DNA from: Cephalothrix spiralis | Taxonomy: Eukaryota > Nemertea > Palaeonemertea > Archinemertea > Cephalotrichidae | NCBI GenBank assembly: GCA_032353305.1 | Contig: JAUCNG010382147.1 | Coordinates: forward strand, 1-11,091 | Direction: 5' to 3' | DNA: 11,091 nucleotides | Shown here: in pieces, positions 1 through 8,183 of the stretch | Layout of the letters: every line of letters starts with the position of its first letter | Position numbering within the stretch: the stretch's first letter is position 1 | Program-made: the position numbers and the translations under genes | The notes under the pieces: generated by a model | What the model saw: the letters and a program-made list of their open reading frames with translations, nothing else | Databases searched by the model: none | What the model was told of the DNA's origin: nothing

Positions 1-707
1 TCGCATTTTGCTGTACTAAAAGACCTTTAAAATTGAACTTGAAAAACCGCAGGCCATTATTTGTCTCAGAGCGTTGTTCTTAGACTCATTTAAGAGGGAA
101 AATGATATAGTTCTGGATGGTTATCTACTTCCAGAAAATTGCTGCCAATCTACTTGTGTACTAAAAAAATCGGAAAAAAACTCAAAGTGCATCACTTTTG
201 TATAGGTTGATTGCACCTCATGTCCTGTAATGTGTTAAATAAGTAGCCTATATGTCGCTATTGAATTTAAAAGTCTTTAAGATTAATAAAATTGTCAAGA
301 TGTCAAAAATTCTCACACTTCGAATTTGTCAAGATTTCGTTTTGGTCATTCCAGGCCCTTCGATTTTCTTCAGAAGTTGTGTTAACCAAGAAACTAAGGA
401 ATACCAAATGCCCCAACTCCCATCACTTCCAGAGATATTAGCCTCCCAAAAATGGGTCGTTTACGCTCTATTTTGCCAGGCGTGACTCACATTTTCATAA
501 CCCACACCTTACAAAATTATCAATTATGAGATAACTATCAGGTATATTACCTTACTCTTTTGGGGAACGTCTCTATAGTCCGAAGATTTATAGGTAGGGA
601 ATTTTGACTTAGATTTTTTTTCAAAATATTTAAAAACTGAAAATTATTTTCTGGGTGTTTCACACAAAAATAAGTCCAAATCATTTTTACTTTTTTATTA
701 CCTGGTA
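1..707. other. Non-coding, no gene assigned
   Basis: AT-rich. A frame on + from 20 to 205 reads protein-like (KRENDIVLDGYLLPENCC) but its length is within chance expectation. The ATG frame at 252-485 is also unremarkable. No RNA gene or repeat structure was found. Confidence 0.4.
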
Positions 708-764
708 CTTAGGGTTAGGTTCTGTTATAGTGTTTGGGATAGGTTTTTGGTTAGGGTTAGGGTT
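708..764 (+). repeat. Degenerate telomere-like (TTAGGG) repeats
   Basis: TTAGGG at 709-714, 751-756 and 757-762, with related GGTTAGG and GGGATAGG words between. This fits an interstitial remnant of the metazoan telomere repeat or a simple repeat of similar unit. Confidence 0.5.
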
Positions 765-1138
765 CCGTTATTTTATTATATTTATCTGACATTTGTTAAC
801 TACATATTTTTGTTTATATTTTCAGGTAAGCTTTCATTGATCTTCATTGATTTTCTAAAAGGTAGTAGTATTTTTAGTCAATCATATATATTTATAATTA
901 TTTATATATCAGAAGAAGTTATAATCGAATCGAACGGTTATTAAGAAAGCAGCTAATTCTGTATCCAAATTATACCGTATTTGCCTAATAAGTATCTAAT
1001 TGCGCGTAATCCCATATTTTACCTTTTTCCTAGTCTTGAATTTTTTTTACTATAGTACGTGTATTCTGCTTGAGCTGGTTTTTGATTTCCACAGTTCAAT
1101 TTTAACTGAAGTATTCACTTAATAGTGATACACTTTAA
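765..1138. other. AT-rich spacer, nothing assigned
   Basis: Low-complexity AT-rich sequence with CAG acceptor-like words but no supported gene. It probably contains the outer upstream region of the DDE gene. Confidence 0.4.
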
Positions 1139-1147
1139 TTTCGCGCC
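1139..1147 (+). promoter_or_regulatory. E2F-type site upstream of the DDE gene
   Basis: TTTCGCGCC fits the E2F consensus TTTSSCGC, in a small CpG-bearing patch (1139-1173) of otherwise AT-rich DNA, about 350 bp before the ATG at 1490. It is a single sequence match only. Confidence 0.25.
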
Positions 1148-1212
1148 ATTATACGGTAGTCTACCAACCGCGATTAAAATACTCCAAACGCTTGATTTCT
1201 CAGGATAACGGT

Positions 1213-1380
1213 ATTCTAGTCATTTAATTCTAGTCATTTAATTCTAGTCATTTAATTCTAGTCATTTAATTCTAGTCATTTAATTCTAGTCATTTAATAT
1301 TCTAGTCATTTCATAATTCTAGTCATTTCATAATTCTAGTCATTTCATAATTCTAGTCATTTCATAATTCTAGTCATTTA
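1213..1380. repeat. Minisatellite, 11 units of 14 or 17 bp
   Basis: Six units of ATTCTAGTCATTTA (1213-1296), a stray AT, four 17-bp units ATTCTAGTCATTTCATA (1299-1366), then one more 14-bp unit (1367-1380). Units of one length are identical, which points to recent expansion. The array lies between the E2F-like site and the splice acceptor of the DDE gene, hence probably in its 5' intron or promoter-proximal region. Confidence 0.9.
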
Positions 1381-1424
1381 ATATTTATTCGTAACTAATC
1401 AAAATTTTGTTTTTCGTCATAACT

Positions 1425-1436
1425 TTCTAATTTCAG
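1425..1436 (+). other. Putative 3' splice site before the DDE gene
   Basis: TTCTAATTTCAG: pyrimidine-rich, with a TAAC/CTAAT branchpoint-like sequence just before. The next ATG is the proposed start at 1490, so it would join a 5' UTR exon to the coding exon. A similar TTTCTCAG stands at 1197-1203, and both are followed by GATAA. Confidence 0.4.
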
Positions 1437-1489
1437 GATAATTTATTTGTTCTTTTTATCTTTATATCAATTTTAAAATCAATTTGAAT

Positions 1490-4400
1490 ATGAGTGCTAT
1501 GGCTGATGTTCCGAACTTAATTGCCATGATTGAACCTAATCCCTATGCTAATAACTATCAAATTTTTGAAATAATAAAAATTGTTGGTTTAAATGAAGAC
1601 CGTAACAAAATAATTAATATAATTCTTGATAAATATCCTGTATACCTTGACTTTGTCAAATTAAACGCATCCAATAACTATAAATTTCTAAAAATGGCTA
1701 AGAGAGCTTGTGAACGAATTACTAGTTTAAAAAAAAATCCAAGTAAATCAAATAAGGAAAAATTAGATCAGTACTATAATTTGCAATTTAGACCTGATAT
1801 GTCCAATGAAACACCCTTAAATATCGCGCCTGAAAATTCCCAGCTATTCGATCGACTGGTGAATGAAAATAAAGATCTTAAAAAAGAAAATAAATCATTA
1901 AAAAGAAGCTATATTGTTCTTGAAAAGGGTAATGAGGAACAGCAAAAAGAACTAGAAGCTTTGGAAGCTCTACTAGAAAAAGAAAGTGAGTCACGCCTTG
2001 CTTTAAGTAAAGAATTAGATACCATCAATAAGAATGAAATCAATAAAAAAAACGCAATTTTAAGAAATATTAAGATAAATAAAGAACTTGATGAAAAAAA
2101 TAGGAAAATAGAAATACTTGAACAAAAACTAGTTGATATCAGAACAAAATATAGTACCAACAAAGTTCGGAACATCAACCGTGACAACAAAAGAAAGAAG
2201 GAACAGCTCGAAAGCAAAAAGTTGAAGATCCACTCATTAACCATGGACTTGGAAAACCTTAAGTTAGATATACAAGATTATGAAGATTTAGTAATTGCAA
2301 AAGATCTAGAGGTTTCTGATTTGATGGCAGATAAAAAACATTTATTAAGTAGCATCTCTTCAATAAAATACCGAAAGAAGCAATCAAAATTAAAACTAAG
2401 TGCCTTAATAGGAGATGAAAAACATCACGAAAATGTTCATTTCATGAACATATCAAAAGAGTTATTGCAAGCTAGAACTAGGCTAGAAAGAAAAGATTTA
2501 GAAATTCGCGATTTAAATGCGTTACATGCATTAGTAAATTGTGAATCTGTAATAACATATGAAAACGGTCATTATACTAATGCTATTCGGGAATGTATAA
2601 TGAATTTAGTTTCTTGCAATGTTTCAATATCTAAAATTAACAATGTAATTCAGATTGTATTAGCTAAATTGGGAAATCTATCAGTTAACGGTCCCCTTCC
2701 TTCCATATCTTTTATATCTAAGTTAATGTACGAGGCAAATACTCTTGCATTCAACCAAGTTCATGAGGAAATAATTAAATCTTCGTCTAACGCCGACGGG
2801 GAATTGAACCCTGAGTCTGTCGATGGTAATACTTTTCATTTTGACGGCACAACAAAATTCCATAGAAATTACGAAAATTATCAAATGACTATCGGAAATC
2901 GAAATTTCACTTTAGGCCTCGATGAATTAGGTAGTTCAGATGCAGAACATCAGTTTAATCATTTCATTGGTAAATTAAACCAGTTAAAAGACGCGGTAAT
3001 TAGTTGCAATCCTAGTATGGAATTAGACAAAATTGTAGAAACAGTTATCATTTCGATTCAAAGTACCATGACAGATCAGGGATCAACAAACCCCGTCTTT
3101 TTGAGGAAACTTGCTGCTCTTCGAGAAGAATATCTTCCTTCTTTCTATAAGAATTGGGACAAATTAACAGATGCTGCAAAGGAAAAGGTTTCCCTCTTAT
3201 CTCATTTCTATTGCAAAATGCATTTAATAGTAAATTGGGGCTCTGAAGCATCGAAAACCTTAGCCGTATTTGATGACTTGGTCTCTGAAAAACCAGACTC
3301 AAATGCCCCCATCTTTACACAGAACAGTGAGGGTGGAGGCAGTCGCCTCGTCAGGACTGCTGTTAAGGCACTCCATGCTTCAGGGTGCGATTCAGCAGGT
3401 GTTGAGCCATTCTTTAACTCTTTTTTATTGGGTAGGGATAAACAGAACCTTTTTGTGCCTTTTAAGGGTAATAGAGTTAATATATTATTTTATAATGCGG
3501 CTGCTTGTTTCTATCATCGGGATGACATAATAGATTTTCTTGAAAATTATCCAAATAAAAATAATTTGCTGAAGGCTGTTTTATATGACTGTCAAACTAA
3601 ATCAAATATAGCTGGGGTTAAGGCATTAGGTATAATAGATAAGATTATTACTGGGCCATTTTGGCGATTAATAGAAAGACCAGATATGTCGATTTTAGAT
3701 CTGAATCCATATCTTGAAACTATGAAAAATAAGTTTGTAGCATGGCAAATTGATTCGTCTCAGTTATACCGCGGTGATGTATTATTTGATGATGTAGAAA
3801 TTCATAAAGATGTTATGTACGAACAACTTTTTAAAGATACTAAAGATGTTGAATTAGATTCGTTATGCATTCAAGCTTTGGAATTAATTTTAACTAGTCT
3901 TTTGATAGTTTTAGAAAACCAGGCAAAGGATCAACTCCCTGGTGGAAAGTATTATAAGCCTTCTGCAATAGTTATCGAAAAATCAAAAAATGTCCCGTGT
4001 ACAAACAAGATATCTGAGAGAGATTTTGCCATGCTCGACATGCTAGTGCGCTCAAAACCTGCTGGTACTGTTATGTTATTCGAGACCATAATTATGTGGG
4101 TCAACAATAGGACAACCCAATGGCTTGATTCTAAAACAGATGCAGAAAAGGAAAGATTAATGTCAAATGCTCGGAAAAGTGCTCCTGCGGCAAGGAAAAA
4201 ATTTATGGAGCACAATTTAAAAATAGTTAATGAGAGGAAGGCACTTCAAACAGCCAAAGAGCAGGAGAATGCTACCTCAAAGGCAAAGGCGTATCAGAAC
4301 AAAGCCAAAGTAATTCAAGAAATTTGCCAGTATGGCTCAGTTTGGGAATCCGAAAAAATTATAGACGATAAATTGTCTAAATTGGAGAATGATAAAGAAA

Positions 4401-5023
4401 AAAAAGCGGCGTTAGTTGCCCAATTAAAATTTCACAAACAAATCTTAAATTCTAAAGGAGAAAAAATTTGGTTTCAACAATCCCAAAACACTATACCATT
4501 TCAAGTTACTGAATTAACCGAGCATTTGAAATTAATCTTGAAAGAAAACCCTCAAATTGAGTCTGTTGATAAAGTCCCCCGTAATGACGGAAAAGAACCA
4601 AAAGTCCCGTCCGTCAAGTGTCTTGAGTCGAGGTCAAAAGATATAGAAGAAGCAAAATTAGTTTCATTTGCTAAATTAATGCAACAACGCGTAAAAAGAG
4701 CAGCTGAACAAACGCAAAGAAATTTAGAAAGTTACGTAAAAAATCCAAAATTTTTGGTAGGAAAAAGTTTTAATCATAAATGCGCTTATAAAGATATTGA
4801 TACCGGTGATCGCCATATCGAATGGTGCAAAGGAAAAATCTCGGACATAAACGATAAACACATTGATAAATTAGATAAATTAGAACATGAAAAAATGCTA
4901 AAACTCGAATTTTATATGAACTACGATAACTTTCCTGGCCCCGACCCGAAAGACCCTGGATTGATGTGGAATATAAAGGTCTTTTCCGCAATTAAAAGTG
5001 GAGACTTTATTGTTTATGATTGA
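1490..5023 (+). CDS. Coiled-coil DDE (RNase H-like) transposase-like protein, 1177 aa
   Basis: One intact frame. I start at the ATG at 1490 (A at -3); an in-frame TAA at 1439-1441 excludes coding further upstream. Seen: a short helical N-terminal region (1-110), a long Lys/Glu/Leu-rich coiled coil (about 120-345), then FHFDGTTKF with Asp452, STMTDQGS with Asp529, and FYCKMH with Cys575 and His578. Next come LPGGKYY (about 815), an ERDFAMLD segment, FETIIMWVNN with Glu865, a basic helical stretch (about 890-1000) and a C-terminal SH3/Tudor-like segment from about 1087. Known: first Asp, second Asp, a C-x2-H signature and a distant Glu characterise hAT, P, MULE, Kolobok and Dada-type transposases. 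Inferred: Asp452, Asp529 and Glu865 (or Glu809) form the catalytic triad, with an insertion domain between. It resembles from memory a multicopy family of uncharacterised invertebrate proteins. No terminal inverted repeats enclose it, so it may be domesticated or stripped of its ends. The superfamily is not assigned. Confidence 0.75.
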   Translation: MSAMADVPNLIAMIEPNPYANNYQIFEIIKIVGLNEDRNKIINIILDKYPVYLDFVKLNASNNYKFLKMAKRACERITSLKKNPSKSNKEKLDQYYNLQFRPDMSNETPLNIAPENSQLFDRLVNENKDLKKENKSLKRSYIVLEKGNEEQQKELEALEALLEKESESRLALSKELDTINKNEINKKNAILRNIKINKELDEKNRKIEILEQKLVDIRTKYSTNKVRNINRDNKRKKEQLESKKLKIHSLTMDLENLKLDIQDYEDLVIAKDLEVSDLMADKKHLLSSISSIKYRKKQSKLKLSALIGDEKHHENVHFMNISKELLQARTRLERKDLEIRDLNALHALVNCESVITYENGHYTNAIRECIMNLVSCNVSISKINNVIQIVLAKLGNLSVNGPLPSISFISKLMYEANTLAFNQVHEEIIKSSSNADGELNPESVDGNTFHFDGTTKFHRNYENYQMTIGNRNFTLGLDELGSSDAEHQFNHFIGKLNQLKDAVISCNPSMELDKIVETVIISIQSTMTDQGSTNPVFLRKLAALREEYLPSFYKNWDKLTDAAKEKVSLLSHFYCKMHLIVNWGSEASKTLAVFDDLVSEKPDSNAPIFTQNSEGGGSRLVRTAVKALHASGCDSAGVEPFFNSFLLGRDKQNLFVPFKGNRVNILFYNAAACFYHRDDIIDFLENYPNKNNLLKAVLYDCQTKSNIAGVKALGIIDKIITGPFWRLIERPDMSILDLNPYLETMKNKFVAWQIDSSQLYRGDVLFDDVEIHKDVMYEQLFKDTKDVELDSLCIQALELILTSLLIVLENQAKDQLPGGKYYKPSAIVIEKSKNVPCTNKISERDFAMLDMLVRSKPAGTVMLFETIIMWVNNRTTQWLDSKTDAEKERLMSNARKSAPAARKKFMEHNLKIVNERKALQTAKEQENATSKAKAYQNKAKVIQEICQYGSVWESEKIIDDKLSKLENDKEKKAALVAQLKFHKQILNSKGEKIWFQQSQNTIPFQVTELTEHLKLILKENPQIESVDKVPRNDGKEPKVPSVKCLESRSKDIEEAKLVSFAKLMQQRVKRAAEQTQRNLESYVKNPKFLVGKSFNHKCAYKDIDTGDRHIEWCKGKISDINDKHIDKLDKLEHEKMLKLEFYMNYDNFPGPDPKDPGLMWNIKVFSAIKSGDFIVYD

Positions 5024-5042
5024 TTTTCGTGTGCATGTATGA

Positions 5043-5406
5043 CACGGTGTGTTTAAAGGCCAAAGAAGTTAAAAAAATACTCACTCGATGAAAATTTGGA
5101 TTTTGGTAGCTGTAAGCGTCCACTTTAAGGGCCGAATGCGCAGGAAATCGTAAAATCAATATTTGTCGAGATCTGTTTCTATCAGTCCGTAATACAATTA
5201 TATGACGTAAAATCAGCCGTTACTTGTTTTCGATTCATCCATGCGCAGTGCAAAAACTGAAGTACGCATGCGCAGATCTCGACAAATATTGATTTTACGA
5301 TTTCCTGCGCATTCGGCCCTTAAAGTGGACCCTTTCAGCTACCAAAATCCAAATTTTCATCGAGTGAGTATTTTGTTGAACTTCTTTGGCCTTTAAACAC
5401 ACCGTG
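5043..5406. mobile_element. 364-bp foldback MITE
   Basis: Left arm 5043-5175 and right arm 5273-5406 are inverted copies with about five differences (near 5070 and near 5115 in the left arm). The ends are CACGGTGTG and CACACCGTG. ATGA stands immediately outside both ends (5039-5042 and 5407-5410), consistent with a 4-bp target-site duplication. It encodes nothing and is therefore non-autonomous. CAC-type ends with 4-bp duplications fit the CACTA/Mirage/Chapaev group, but that assignment is inference. The centre contains two copies of CATGCGCAG. It lies 16 bases beyond the DDE-protein stop codon, probably within that gene's 3' UTR. No matching ends exist upstream of the gene, so this is not the gene's own terminus. 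Confidence 0.8.
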
Positions 5407-5561
5407 ATGAATGTGAGTTTGAATCAGAAGTTGAAATTTGTAAGTATCGTTGTGTGATTGTTGGAGGGACTGCATCTGATTTAGAAAATGCAGCATCTGT
5501 TAACTTACATCTTTCAAATCATTTTTTCTTTTATCATCAGCCTAGTCAGTGAATTTACATT

Positions 5562-5763
5562 TTCTAATGAAGTCTTGGTTTTGTTACTTTCCTCTCGAGT
5601 GCGTAGCATAACTGAATAACTTGCATTTTAATATGGATGTTCCCTGACCTAGCTGTTTCCTACATCATATTTATTAAATCTGCATCTTCTGATAAAGCCT
5701 TGGTTTAGTTACATTCCTAATATTAGTGCGTAGCTAAACGGAGGATCTTGCATTTTAATATGC
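5562..5763. repeat. Diverged direct repeat pair, about 125-bp spacing
   Basis: Copy 1 (5562-5636) and copy 2 (5687-5763) share TTCT.AT.AAG.CTTGGTTT.GTTAC.TTCCT, GTGCGTAGC and CTTGCATTTTAATATG in order. No coding content is seen; the pair lies just past the first foldback element. Confidence 0.6.
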
Positions 5764-5866
5764 AAATTTATTAAATTTGTTGTTTGATCCTATAGCACTG
5801 AAAATTCTTTCTCTGCTATAGGCTCAATATTTTCCGGAAAACGTATATACATTGATGGATTTTTAT

Positions 5867-6040
5867 AAACTGTGTTGAGATTTTTACCGATAGGGATTAT
5901 CTTTGTGCGGTTTAAAATTGTACAAAAATGTATACTTCGTTTTAGCATTTGTTGGAGCATTTCTGAATTATACCAAAACTGTGCTAAATTTTTTACCGAA
6001 ACGGGATTTCTTCAGTGTGGTTTTTAATCGTTCAGAAATA
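5867..6040. repeat. Diverged tandem repeat, 109-bp period
   Basis: AAACTGTG, TTTTTACCGA, GGGATT.TCTT, GTG.GGTTT and AAAAT..T copies recur in the same order from 5867 and from 5976. The second copy runs up to the second foldback element. No gene is visible. Confidence 0.5.
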
Positions 6041-6070
6041 TTGAATTGTGTCACTATATCTATATTCATA

Positions 6071-6456
6071 CACAATTGCACGGAAAAATTGGCGAGGGCA
6101 AAATTGGTACATTTTTGCCCCCCCCCCCCCCACGGTTTTGCATATTGGCTGACCGTAGTTGACCCCACAAACTTTAAATTTCTGGAAAGGTCTTGAAAAA
6201 TGCTGATCCTCGGGGGTTCAGATTTTGGCCCCACCCACTTGGTGGGTGGGGGACGAAAACATGATTTTTAATTTAGGGGATTTCCCTATGTAAAAAATCA
6301 CGTTTTTTGCCTCCACCCCCATCAAGTGGGTGGGGCAAAAATCTAAACCCCCGAGGATCAGCATTTTCCAAGACTACCCGCCAATATGCAAAACCGTGGG
6401 GGCGGGGGGCAAAAACGTACCAATCTTGTCCTCGCCAATTTTCCCGTCCAATTGTG
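6071..6456. mobile_element. 386-bp foldback element with C/G-rich arms
   Basis: CACAATTG (6071-6078) mirrors CAATTGTG (6449-6456), and the arms are complementary over most of their length, meeting at GGGGATTTCCC near 6265. Each arm carries its own small palindrome (for example CCCCACCCAC TTG GTGGGTGGGG near 6229-6252) and the left arm has a run of 14 C (6118-6131). The left arm holds about 33 extra bases near 6150-6190 that the right arm lacks, so one side has an indel. No target-site duplication is apparent, so the exact ends are uncertain. Short open frames here follow from the repeat and are not genes. Confidence 0.7.
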
Positions 6457-6752
6457 AAAAGTTGATAATATTTTCTATCTTCCGTGTATATAGAGGCTCC
6501 TGCAAATGTACCTTATAAGGGGGGTCCCAACATTAGAATCAATTAATTATCATTAACTTGTTTAAAAGTAGCATAAACAGTGTTTCTCTATAAAATGTAT
6601 AACAGCTAGATTTTGCATAATTGTAAATATTATTACGAAATTGTGAGGTTTTGAAATCTATATGAGAAATTTTAAAATTATAAAGATTCGTTTTTTTGTA
6701 ACAAAATATTGACCCAAGATAGGATTCGAGAAATAAAAACCGAAAAAATCGT
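6457..6752. other. AT-rich spacer, nothing assigned
   Basis: No convincing frame, hairpin or repeat apart from a small GGGG run near 6518. It separates the second foldback element from the duplicated flank of the SGNH gene. Confidence 0.4.
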
Positions 6753-6770
6753 CTCGCTTTGCTCGGCTCA
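6753..6770 (+). repeat. CTCG-rich direct repeat, left copy
   Basis: CTCGCTTTGCTCGGCTCA matches 16 of 18 bases at 8184-8201. Both are followed by AT-rich tracts with patchy similarity and, later, by structured copies A and B, suggesting one duplicated segment with the SGNH gene between. Confidence 0.45.
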
Positions 6771-6784
6771 TTTTTTATTACCGG

Positions 6785-6794
6785 TATATAAATA
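6785..6794 (+). promoter_or_regulatory. TATA-like box upstream of the SGNH gene
   Basis: TATATAAATA, itself inside a small palindrome (GGTAT-ATAA-ATACC). It lies about 430 bp before the SGNH ATG, which fits only if the 5' UTR contains the intron suggested by the acceptor at 7215. In AT-rich DNA such matches are common. Confidence 0.25.
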
Positions 6795-7048
6795 CCAAAT
6801 ATTGCACTTCTGTTGACTGGTCTAAAATAATGTTTTCGACAAATTAATTAAAAAACTTGTAAAGTCATGAGAAAATGTGAGGAAAACATAAAAATACGTT
6901 CAGTTATAGCATGGTTTTCTCTTTGGTGCATTATTCCCCTAGCCTAAGTCTTATTTATAATGTTGAATTTTATGACGAAATCTAGCTGTTTTAAATTCTA
7001 TTGTGATACACTGTATATTATTATTCATAAATCTAAGTATAACATTCT

Positions 7049-7170
7049 AGGTTTTCGCATTACTTAAGGGGAAAGAAACAAATAGGCCCATATCTTACTT
7101 GCTCTAGGCCGAGATGGTTGGATCGAATCTAAAGTTGGGCTGCTGCTAGAGAATTTGTTTCTTGAACCTT
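7049..7170 (+). ncRNA. Structured SINE-like unit, copy A
   Basis: A 122-bp unit beginning AGGTTTTCGCAT and ending GAACCTT, about 90% identical to copy B. It can fold into nested helices: AAGAAACAAAT (7073-7083) with ATTTGTTTCTT (7153-7163), CTCTAG (7102-7107) with CTAGAG (7146-7151), and TTGGAT (7118-7123) with ATCTAA (7127-7132) closed by a CGA loop. The 50-nt core is 7102-7151. An 8-bp direct repeat TTGTGATA occurs at 7001-7008 and 7169-7176 and might be a target-site duplication. The unit ends 49 bp before the SGNH start codon, inside the presumed 5' intron. The family is not recognised; whether it is transcribed is inference. Confidence 0.55.
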
Positions 7171-7203
7171 GTGATAGGTACACAATGTAATATATTTATG
7201 TAT

Positions 7204-7215
7204 TTATTTCTTCAG
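7204..7215 (+). other. Putative 3' splice site before the SGNH gene
   Basis: TTATTTCTTCAG with an AT/pyrimidine-rich tract, ending five bases before the ATG at 7220. It implies a 5' UTR intron that would contain structured copy A. Confidence 0.4.
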
Positions 7216-7219
7216 AATC

Positions 7220-7852
7220 ATGTCGTCTACTCAAAACCGAATTTTGATTTGTGGTTCATCATATGTCTATCGGCAAAAGAATTGGATGGAATGTAGTCAG
7301 TTATCGTTTGGAGAGAATGTCATGATTGCTGGTGTTGGTGGCCTAACGTGCAGAAAACTAGTGCAGCCCAATCTCATACTGAACCCCAGGACGGGCACCT
7401 TTAGAGAAAATTGGACCCTTAAAGCCAAGCAATTCTATGCTATGGTTACTCAAGCAAGGCCAGAGTATGTTGTGCTGACCATCGGTGGTAACGACTTGAG
7501 CCTGCGGCCTGCCTATGAAGTTTATAATGACCTGGTTAAGTTAAGTAATATTTTATTTTCAAGTTACAGTGTTAAAAATGTAACTTTCATTTCCGTTTTT
7601 AGGAGAAAGAAGGACAGGCATCTAAGTGAAGAAGAATTCAACGACAGGGCGAAAGATTTAAATGAAAGAATGAAAGAACTAAACTGTAATGATTCTCGTG
7701 TACTTTTCAGGTGTTGTCCATACATGGGTGGCGATATCCATGATATCGATGGTGTTCATTTAAATGAGAAAGGGAAAGGCAAACTCCACGGCTGTTACTT
7801 AAAGATTGTAAGGAACATTAATCAAGGATTAGTGCTCGGTATCAGGGGTTAA
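7220..7852 (+). CDS. SGNH/GDSL-hydrolase-like protein, 210 aa
   Basis: Complete frame from ATG (7220) to TAA. Block I is ILICGSSY (residues 8-15), where the usual GDS is GSS with Ser14 as candidate nucleophile. Block II glycines are at 38-41 (GVGG). Block III is IGGND (88-92) with the oxyanion Asn91. Block V is DGVH (177-180), giving Asp177 and His180. The order and spacing fit a single SGNH-fold domain. Enzymes of this fold cleave esters, often acyl or acetyl groups; no substrate can be read here. There is no signal peptide or membrane segment, so a cytosolic or nuclear location is likely. A TTCAG acceptor ends five bases before the ATG, so a 5' UTR intron is plausible. Related domains occur in Ngaro-type retroelements and some LINEs, but no reverse transcriptase or recombinase is visible here. 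The alternative is a host or captured solo gene. The loss of the GDS aspartate is the main oddity. Confidence 0.7.
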   Translation: MSSTQNRILICGSSYVYRQKNWMECSQLSFGENVMIAGVGGLTCRKLVQPNLILNPRTGTFRENWTLKAKQFYAMVTQARPEYVVLTIGGNDLSLRPAYEVYNDLVKLSNILFSSYSVKNVTFISVFRRKKDRHLSEEEFNDRAKDLNERMKELNCNDSRVLFRCCPYMGGDIHDIDGVHLNEKGKGKLHGCYLKIVRNINQGLVLGIRG

Positions 7853-7934
7853 TCAAATGTGTATGAAACGATTTTGAGCGCTATTTATCTCGTTTTCTCT
7901 TCAATTTTATAGAACTTTAGAACTATATTTTCAT

Positions 7935-8073
7935 CGATTTCTCTTAATTTTTCCTAACCGAATTTAATCTTCAATTCGCTAGACAATGGAATTTGATCAT
8001 GTTTTTTCTCTCGTGCTAAGGACATTTGATTAAATTCGGCCATGGCCAAAGGAATGAAAAATCGAGAGAAATC
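7935..8073. repeat. Imperfect inverted repeat 3' of the SGNH gene
   Basis: CCGAATTTAATC (7958-7969) pairs with GATTAAATTCGG (8028-8039), and GATTTCTCT...ATTTTTC (from 7936) pairs with GAAAAAT..AGAGAAATC (ending 8073). The loop is about 58 nt. This may be a decayed foldback element or a 3' UTR hairpin. Confidence 0.6.
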
Positions 8074-8183
8074 AAGGAAAATAGCCCTTCATAACCCTTC
8101 TTATAACCACAAGACCAGGTAAAGCCCAATCAAAATCCATTCATTTATTCTTCTTCTATGCCTTAAATTTTTAAAATGCCTGC

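Noticed and set aside
20-205. Protein-like frame at the left edge
   Set aside because: 61 codons without ATG; with roughly 7% stop codons per position many such frames are expected by chance in this window.
747-944. 65-codon frame after the telomere-like repeats
   Set aside because: Hydrophobic Ile/Phe/Tyr composition is explained by AT-rich DNA; no conserved feature.
1909-2244. Minus-strand frame inside the DDE gene
   Set aside because: Ser/Leu/Phe-rich mirror of the Lys/Glu-rich coiled coil; a shadow of the real gene.
5043-5406. Transib/RAG-like ends (CACGGTG resembles the CACAGTG heptamer)
   Set aside because: Position four differs from the Transib pattern CACWRTG and the duplication is 4 bp, not 5.
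5903-6234. Open frames on both strands across the second foldback element
   Set aside because: They follow the inverted-repeat sequence and show no domain.
7105-7145. Similarity of the core to the 7SL/Alu domain (AGGCCGAG..GG..GGATCG, then GTT.GGGCTG)
   Set aside because: The match needs a large gap and the covarying hairpin does not correspond to an SRP helix; likely coincidence, though a 7SL-derived origin is not excluded.
7102-7151. Hammerhead, HDV-like or twister ribozyme
   Set aside because: The hammerhead CTGATGA and GAAA boxes are absent, and the pairing does not match the HDV or twister layouts as I know them.
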